A stretch of 59,709 nucleotides of DNA from Chrysosporum bergii ANA360D (GTDB lineage Bacteria > Cyanobacteriota > Cyanobacteriia > Cyanobacteriales > Nostocaceae), in NCBI RefSeq assembly GCF_029891735.1, contig NZ_JANQDH010000073.1, forward strand, positions 1 to 59,709, in the 5' to 3' direction. The notes below the pieces were generated by a model. It saw nothing but the letters and a program-made list of their open reading frames with translations. It did not search any database and was not told the origin of the DNA. Below are positions 54,608-59,709 of the stretch, one piece after another; within the stretch, counting starts at the first letter, position 1, and each line of letters starts with the position of its first letter. The position numbers and the translations under genes are program-made.

Positions 54608-55978
54608 TTATTCTCCATTGGTGACCGCAACAGGCTGTAATGTCTGTGACTCAGTTTCTGGGTCGTTGGCGGGTAACCAATTAATAAAGGGTAGTGGTAA
54701 TAGTGTGCTGAGGTTCGTAATAATGACTAATAGCCACATCAGGTCAAAATTATTTTCGGTGATACCCAGCCAACGCATGAGAATACCTCCGAATTGATAG
54801 GAAAGTATTCCTGCCAAGTTGGAAACGGACATTAGTAAGGCAAATAATGTGGCTTCTATTCCTGGGGGACACAATCTCGCTGCTAATACCAACACTGGCA
54901 TATAGGCTATTTGCCCCATGACAGTGAGGATGAGACTATCACCCAAACTAAACCAGTGGTCATCTATACCCAAAACTCGGTTAGTGTGTGTGACCAGCAG
55001 CAGCATTGTCATTCCCAAGGCTGATGAAAGAACTGTACTCCAAGCGAAAATCTTGCGAAATGAAACACTTTTGAGGTAGCGTTGAAAAATCAAAACGCCA
55101 AGTAAAGAAGCAGCATTTACTACCAGTCTTACCCAGCCTAAAAATTCTGGTTGAAAATGTAGTTCGTTGGTGCTGAAGAAGAAAAAGGCTGACTCAGCTG
55201 TTGGGGTGGCTAGCCAGATAAATACAAAAACTGTAGGTAGCCAAATTGCCTTTTGGCTTATTGCTTGGCGCAGTTGCTGCAGTTGCTGCTTAATACTGAG
55301 AGAATTGTTGCTCTGAGTATCTGTGGCATTTTTGTCAATGGGGGTTTCGGCTATTAACCAAGCTATTGCAGAAACTATGAGCGGAAATAAGGAGGTAATT
55401 AAAAATACTGTATGTGTTGTGAAATATTCTAGCAGCATTCCGCTTAAGTAAGCAGTGAGTAAACCTCCAAAGGCGGAAGCACCCCAGCACAGAGATTGTA
55501 GTGAACCAACTGTTGCTTGGGACTCTACTCTTGCTCTCTCCACAACTAATGAATCAACTATAACATCACTGGCAGCAACGGAAAGACAACCAAGGGCGAT
55601 GGCCAAGGTTGCTGACCAGCCACTGTGAACTATAGTCGCCAGACTGATCCAAGAAATGGCTCCTAAAATTCCAGATATTATTAAATACGGACGGCGACGG
55701 TAGCCGAATATGGGTAAACCATCGGAAATAAAGCCAAATACTGGCTTGATAATCCAAGGTAGGGTGGCAATTCCAAAAAGAGTCGAAACTTCCGCCGGAC
55801 TCAACAACAATTCATCTTTAAGAAAAAAGCTGATGGACAGACGGGCTAACCCTAAAATTCCTTTGACAAAGTAGACGGTCACAATTGCAACTAACTCGGT
55901 GCTGGGTTCATGACCCAAGAAAATTTTTTTTTGCACTGAGTTCTTGACTTTGGTCAAACCTGGGAAGTCAATCAGCAT
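54608..55978 (-). CDS. BT1-family folate/biopterin transporter (MFS)
   Basis: A 456-residue polytopic membrane protein with about twelve helices. TVYFVKGILGLARLSISFFL, LFGIATLPWIIKPVFGFISD and GYRRRPYLIISG are signatures of the folate-biopterin transporter family known from cyanobacteria and plastids; some members move folates, others have no known substrate. CLSVAASDVIVDSLVVERAR marks the end of the first half. It sits between the ketoacyl synthase and carotenoid oxygenase genes, all on the minus strand with short gaps. Confidence 0.9.
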   Translation of the reverse strand: MLIDFPGLTKVKNSVQKKIFLGHEPSTELVAIVTVYFVKGILGLARLSISFFLKDELLLSPAEVSTLFGIATLPWIIKPVFGFISDGLPIFGYRRRPYLIISGILGAISWISLATIVHSGWSATLAIALGCLSVAASDVIVDSLVVERARVESQATVGSLQSLCWGASAFGGLLTAYLSGMLLEYFTTHTVFLITSLFPLIVSAIAWLIAETPIDKNATDTQSNNSLSIKQQLQQLRQAISQKAIWLPTVFVFIWLATPTAESAFFFFSTNELHFQPEFLGWVRLVVNAASLLGVLIFQRYLKSVSFRKIFAWSTVLSSALGMTMLLLVTHTNRVLGIDDHWFSLGDSLILTVMGQIAYMPVLVLAARLCPPGIEATLFALLMSVSNLAGILSYQFGGILMRWLGITENNFDLMWLLVIITNLSTLLPLPFINWLPANDPETESQTLQPVAVTNGE

Positions 55979-56060
55979 TTGATAATTTTTTTTAAGTTTT
56001 GTCTACTTTCCTATCATATATGTTTTTGACTATCTAGGTTTTGGTCATGATGATCATTTT

Positions 56061-57251
56061 TTAGGATTTGCTGAAAAAGTTATTTGTAGAGATAGGCTTA
56101 TTACTCATAGCAATAACGGCGTTTTGACCACCAAAGCCAAAGCTGAAACATAACACGTTTTGCACTTGAGTCTCACGTGCTGCCATGACTAGATTTAAAT
56201 CAAACCCAGGGGTTTGTAATCCTACGCACGGGGGGAGTGTGTTTCTTTGCATTGCTAAGAGTGAAAATGCTACACCTAAAGCTCCAGATGCTCCTAGAGT
56301 GTGACCTGTAGAGCCTTTAGTAGAACTGACTGGCACTGGATGGGAAAATATATTTTGTATAATTTTGTTCTCTAACTCATCATTTAGCTGTGTAGCTGTA
56401 CCATGAGTATGAATGTAATCAATATCAGCTGGTGTGAGTAAACTTCGTTTTAGACATTGCTGAACAGCAGCGATCGCAGTTTTTCCTGTAGATTCTGGTT
56501 TATTACCATGATAAGCATCTGTTGTCAAGCCAAAACCAAGAATATTGCCATAAATTTTAGCTTGACGCTGTTTTGCTAATTGTGGCGATTCTAAAATAAA
56601 CGCTGCCCCACCTTCACCTAATACCAATCCTTGTCGGTGTAAGTCAAAGGGATAAGCCCCTGTTTTTGCCAAAGCGCCCATTTGTTGAAACCCTGACAAG
56701 GTGAGGGGTGTAATTGGGGCTTCTACAGCACCCGCGATCGCTCGTTGACATTGCCCAGTTTCAATTAGTAAAGCGGCTTGAGCAAGGGTCCAAATACCTG
56801 TAGCACAAGCGGCCATGGGTGCTAAAACTATGCCAGATGCACCGATTTGGCGAGCCGCCGCCATGGCGTTCATATGAGGTAAAAAATCTAACCAATTTTC
56901 TATTAATACTCTGTTACTATTAAAAGCTGTTTGGTGGATATCATTTCCATATATTTGCCGCGCCAGCAACTCCCAGGAACCCTGATGACTGCGGCTTGAT
57001 CCAATCACCACAGCACAATCAGGTAAAGGTGGAACTAATCCAGCGTCTTTTAATGCAGCATCGACAACCAAATCAGTCAAAGTTTTTAATTCAGCAGGTT
57101 GTTCACCAATCAAACCCAGAGGATATGGTTCCAGTTCGGAAAATGGTTGATGCCATTGAATACCAGATTTACCTGCGATTAACTTTTGCCAGCTATCTTC
57201 TAAGCTGCTTCCCAAGGCAGAGACTAAACCAATACCAGTGACAACAACCAT
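56061..57251 (-). CDS. Beta-ketoacyl-ACP synthase (FabF-like)
   Basis: A 396-residue condensing enzyme of fatty acid or polyketide synthesis. The catalytic triad is complete: Cys in LAPMAACATGIWTLAQ, His in YIHTHGTATQLND and His in KGSTGHTLGASGALG, with the closing FSFGFGGQNAVIAM. It is shorter and more diverged than the main FabF, so it may be a second, specialised synthase. It starts MVVVTGIGLVSALG with no long leader. An AAATCCC-like short tandem repeat lies in the 66-base gap to the cyclophilin gene upstream. Confidence 0.9.
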   Translation of the reverse strand: MVVVTGIGLVSALGSSLEDSWQKLIAGKSGIQWHQPFSELEPYPLGLIGEQPAELKTLTDLVVDAALKDAGLVPPLPDCAVVIGSSRSHQGSWELLARQIYGNDIHQTAFNSNRVLIENWLDFLPHMNAMAAARQIGASGIVLAPMAACATGIWTLAQAALLIETGQCQRAIAGAVEAPITPLTLSGFQQMGALAKTGAYPFDLHRQGLVLGEGGAAFILESPQLAKQRQAKIYGNILGFGLTTDAYHGNKPESTGKTAIAAVQQCLKRSLLTPADIDYIHTHGTATQLNDELENKIIQNIFSHPVPVSSTKGSTGHTLGASGALGVAFSLLAMQRNTLPPCVGLQTPGFDLNLVMAARETQVQNVLCFSFGFGGQNAVIAMSNKPISTNNFFSKS

Positions 57252-57317
57252 TTCCAGAATCAGGTAAGGGCATAGTATTTTAGACTACAGTAAAATCCCA
57301 AATCCCAAATCTAAAAT

Positions 57318-58064
57318 CTAAACTTCCCCGGGTTTAAGATTTTCTGCGCCTTGAGTTACCTTAGCCGATTCAATGCGATCGCCTTTCTGAATTTTGTTAA
57401 CCACATCAAAGCCCTCGGTAACATAGCCAAACACAGCGTAGTTACCATCCAAAAAACCTAAATCTGCCAGAGCAAAGTAAAACTGAGAGGAAGCAGAATC
57501 CGGCGATTGCGATCGCGCCATTGCTATTGCCCCCTGTTTATGTTGCAACTCAGGTGTTTGGGTAATTGTTTTGCTATAAACTGGGCTTGCCTCGCCTTTG
57601 GGCTTAATTTCTAAGGGTATCCGACGTTCTGACCCCGTTTTTGGATCAACGTAACCGCCTGTTCCCAGTCTATTAGCTGGGAAGTTCGGGTTTTTGCCTT
57701 GGGGATCGCCCCCTTGAACTACAAAAGGTTGGGGGTTGCGCTCAACTCTATGGAAAGCTAACCCATCGTACACACCTTTTTGGACTAAATCTACAAAATT
57801 GCCAGCTGTAATGGGTGCATTAGTGCCGTCCACCTCAATAGTAATGGGGGAACCGTTAACAGTCATCACCACAGTGGCTTTACCTTCGAGGCGTGGTAAA
57901 TTTTTCATTCCTGGAATATTCTTACTTATGGTTTCGGATACAGATTGTGTCTCAGCTACTGCTGAGTTAGAAGTAACATTCTGTGTTGAACATCCTCCCA
58001 ACATCAAAGCGCTGACTATCAAAAACGCAACTAGAAATTGTGAAACTTTTAACCGCATAGTCAA
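57318..58064 (-). CDS. Cyclophilin-type peptidyl-prolyl isomerase, lipoprotein
   Basis: A 248-residue protein with a lipoprotein signal (FLVAFLIVSALMLGGCSTQ, lipid-modified Cys25), a short linker and a cyclophilin domain of about 175 residues: GNFVDLVQKGVYDGLAFHRV, FVVQGGDPQGKNPNFP, GAIAMARSQSPDSASSQFYF and VFGYVTEGFDVVNKIQKGD. It isomerises prolyl bonds in exported or lumenal proteins. It lies 37 bases behind ycf4 on the same strand and may be co-transcribed with it. Confidence 0.94.
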   Translation of the reverse strand: MTMRLKVSQFLVAFLIVSALMLGGCSTQNVTSNSAVAETQSVSETISKNIPGMKNLPRLEGKATVVMTVNGSPITIEVDGTNAPITAGNFVDLVQKGVYDGLAFHRVERNPQPFVVQGGDPQGKNPNFPANRLGTGGYVDPKTGSERRIPLEIKPKGEASPVYSKTITQTPELQHKQGAIAMARSQSPDSASSQFYFALADLGFLDGNYAVFGYVTEGFDVVNKIQKGDRIESAKVTQGAENLKPGEV

Positions 58065-58101
58065 TTAATGACTCAACCAGAGTATCTATTATTTGAATTT
58101 C

Positions 58102-58698
58102 TTAGAGTCCTTCCAATGGTACTCCCAAAAAGCGGGCTAGTTCTGCTCCTGTAGTTTCTAACTCTGCTAGAGATAACGGTTGACCTACCCTTGTTAAAGG
58201 AATATCTCGCCGACCCTTCACCCGTAGGTACAGCGCACGACGAGGGTTGAGACCTTCTTTAATCTCTATGCGCACAGACCGCACGTCAGGAATCTGACAG
58301 TCAATTTCAATGCGGCGATTTTTGCCGGGAAATCCCCAACGAAAGATTTTTATCCCACCAGTTTCCTGATTGAAATCATTGTAGCCTCCTCCTACATCCC
58401 ACAAAATAACCAGCCATAGATATAAGGCTAAAAGTAAGCCCGCACTGCCATATAATCCCATAACCAATCCTTGGGGTACAAAGATCAGTTGAGTTGGATC
58501 AGTAACTATGAGTAGATTTACCTGCAAGTAACTTGATATCCCTGCCAACAAAAAGCCTGTGGCTCCCAATGTAACGATAGTTGCCCACCAGTAGTTGCTG
58601 AACCGACGAGAACCCAACACATTTTGATGCAGGGTAAGGGAATACTGGCGATCGCCATGGGGGGAATCGCCTTTGTTAATTGTTGTTGATGCCGTCAT
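58102..58698 (-). CDS. ycf4: Photosystem I assembly protein Ycf4
   Basis: Thylakoid assembly factor for photosystem I. About 198 residues, with two membrane helices near the start (YWWATIVTLGATGFLLAGIS and GLYGSAGLLLALYLWLVIL) and the soluble domain with GGYNDFNQETGGIKIFRWGF, EIKEGLNPRRALYLRVKGRR and the end ARFLGVPLEGL, all typical of Ycf4. I prefer the ATG at 58698 (MTASTTINK), eight bases after AAGG; an ATG at 58743 is in frame. It is divergent from psbD, a gene order common in cyanobacteria. Confidence 0.94.
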   Translation of the reverse strand: MTASTTINKGDSPHGDRQYSLTLHQNVLGSRRFSNYWWATIVTLGATGFLLAGISSYLQVNLLIVTDPTQLIFVPQGLVMGLYGSAGLLLALYLWLVILWDVGGGYNDFNQETGGIKIFRWGFPGKNRRIEIDCQIPDVRSVRIEIKEGLNPRRALYLRVKGRRDIPLTRVGQPLSLAELETTGAELARFLGVPLEGL

Positions 58699-58743
58699 TG
58701 AACTACCTTGGCCTGTGAGTTCTTCGCTATTCAAGTTTGCCAT

Positions 58744-59143
58744 TTCCGGGGCTGGTCTTGCAAGTTAAGGGATCAAATTTTTCAGATTTCTGAGAAAAAT
58801 TGTGTCAGATTGTTAAAATTATGATATTTATAATAAGTAGTAGGTTGGTGTTAAATACCTAATTTACTCTAGCCCACTAGGCTAAAATCCAAAATAATGT
58901 GATAAGTTAAGAATCATTAAGCTACCAGAGGCTAAACCATAAGCCAAAGGTAGGTGTAATGAAGTAACTCTGAGAAATCCCCCTCGTCAAGACGGTAACT
59001 TCTCAGGTTCTCAGAAGCTTTTGGGCTGCACCAGATGCTGAAAAAAACGTTAATTCCTCCTTGCAGTCGCATTATGTCGGGACAATTGCCGACGGCGTTG
59101 CTTAAAAAACGTTGCAATTTTAGTAAAAGAGGATTTTAGTTCA
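58744..59143 (+). promoter_or_regulatory. psbD upstream region and leader
   Basis: A TATAAT lies at 58829-58834 without a good -35. Further down, tctgagaa (58969-58976) can pair with ttctcag at 59000-59006 or with ttctcaga at 59008-59015. TTCCTCCTT (59054-59062) resembles the anti-Shine-Dalgarno tail of 16S rRNA and repeats the element in the psbB leader. Aaaaaacgtt occurs twice (near 59042 and 59104). The likely ribosome site is agagga about ten bases before the psbD ATG. Confidence 0.45.
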
Positions 59144-59709
59144 ATGACCATCGCAGTTGGACGCGCCCCCAGTACAAGAGGGTGGTTTGACGTACTAGAC
59201 GACTGGTTAAAGCGCGATCGCTTTGTATTCGTAGGCTGGTCAGGGGTTCTTTTATTCCCCTGCGCTTACCTAGCATTAGGCGGTTGGCTAACCGGTACCA
59301 CCTTCGTTACCTCTTGGTACACCCACGGATTAGCTTCATCCTACTTAGAAGGCTGTAACTTCCTAACAGTAGCAGTATCTAGTCCTGGAGACAGCATGGG
59401 ACACTCCCTGTTGTTACTCTGGGGACCAGAAGCACAAGGAGACCTCACCCGTTGGTTCCAATTGGGTGGCTTGTGGTCATTCGTAGCCCTACACGGAGCT
59501 TTTGGATTAATTGGCTTTATGTTGCGCCAATTTGAAATTGCCCGTCTAGTAGCCATCCGTCCTTATAACGCCCTCGCCTTTTCTGCGCCCATCGCGGTAT
59601 TTGTCAGCGTATTCCTGATGTACCCCTTGGGACAGTCTAGCTGGTTCTTTGCTCCCAGCTTTGGTGTGGCTGCCATCTTCCGTTTTCTATTATTCTTCCA
59701 AGGTTTCCA
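59144..59709 (+). CDS. psbD: Photosystem II D2 protein (partial, cut by the window end)
   Basis: The first 188 codons of the D2 reaction-centre subunit in the thylakoid membrane. [20 protein letters not shown] is its diagnostic start; [38 protein letters not shown] and the helix [20 protein letters not shown] follow. The rest, and the usual overlapping psbC, lie outside. The gene is divergent from ycf4. Confidence 0.98.
   Translation, partial: MTIAVGRAPSTRGWFDVLDDWLKRDRFVFVGWSGVLLFPCAYLALGGWLTGTTFVTSWYTHGLASSYLEGCNFLTVAVSSPGDSMGHSLLLLWGPEAQGDLTRWFQLGGLWSFVALHGAFGLIGFMLRQFEIARLVAIRPYNALAFSAPIAVFVSVFLMYPLGQSSWFFAPSFGVAAIFRFLLFFQGF

Noticed and set aside
7-59709. CRISPR arrays, tRNA or rRNA genes
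   Set aside because: No regularly spaced direct repeats with unique spacers, no cloverleaf with a conserved T-loop, and no rRNA-like sequence was seen in the intergenic regions I read; a tRNA or covariance-model scan would settle it.

Overview
The window is chromosomal DNA from a cyanobacterium, most likely a filamentous, possibly heterocystous, member of the Nostocales. It carries photosystem II genes (psbB, psbT, the start of psbD), photosystem I assembly ycf4, the aerobic chlorophyll cyclase acsF and cyanobacteria-restricted families (DUF2996, TIGR04376, DUF2256). The HIP1 octamer gcgatcgc is frequent, base composition is AT-leaning, and short dispersed repeats are typical of Nostoc/Anabaena relatives. 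Genus cannot be fixed from the sequence alone.

Layout. 0-6.2 kb: DUF2267 gene, thrC with a ThiS/MoaD-like sulfur carrier, DUF2996 and TM2-domain genes, acsF with a clear terminator, TIGR04376 gene. 6.3-6.9 kb: a decayed IS200/IS605-family element with a tnpB pseudogene and a divergent frameshifted small gene. 6.9-14.2 kb: a large unrecognised membrane protein, mnmG, a small conserved-looking gene, hisC, a hypothetical gene and a GNAT acetyltransferase. 14.5-16.6 kb: the arsenosugar pair arsM-arsS. 16.6-20.3 kb: an accessory patch of two Uma2-type nuclease-fold genes and a NERD-type/superfamily I helicase. 20.4-31.8 kb: HAD hydrolase, TauD-like dioxygenase, sulfurtransferase, MnmC-like methyltransferase, glmU, isoaspartyl peptidase, DUF2256, a 966-residue multi-GAF sensor, pyrD and a membrane protein. 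32.0-38.1 kb: peptide-type ABC substrate-binding protein and permease followed on the same strand by egtC-egtB-egtD (ergothioneine). 38.6-41.8 kb: psbB-psbT-rps1. 42.2-45.3 kb: a type IIG/ISP-like restriction-modification enzyme split into two reading frames. 45.6-58.7 kb: a long minus-strand series nifJ, dacB, ilvB, carotenoid oxygenase, BT1-family transporter, ketoacyl-ACP synthase, cyclophilin, ycf4, then divergent psbD running off the window end.

The strongest unusual signals are: (i) several orphan hairpin ends of IS200/IS605 (TnpB-type) elements, one of which rewrites the C-terminus of the GAF sensor, plus an inverted pair about 12 kb apart that look like remnants of the TnpB guide-RNA end; (ii) a psbB leader in which a CCUCCUU segment can pair with either an upstream decoy or the real Shine-Dalgarno; (iii) enzymes with altered catalytic residues (a HAD protein with DxN, a NERD domain with ExE instead of ExK); (iv) an acetolactate synthase with a C-terminal zinc ribbon; (v) a split restriction-modification enzyme; (vi) a thrC-sulfur carrier pair. 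I found no CRISPR array, rRNA, tRNA, prophage or complete transposon. Assignments rest on recognition of motifs and family knowledge; no database search was run.
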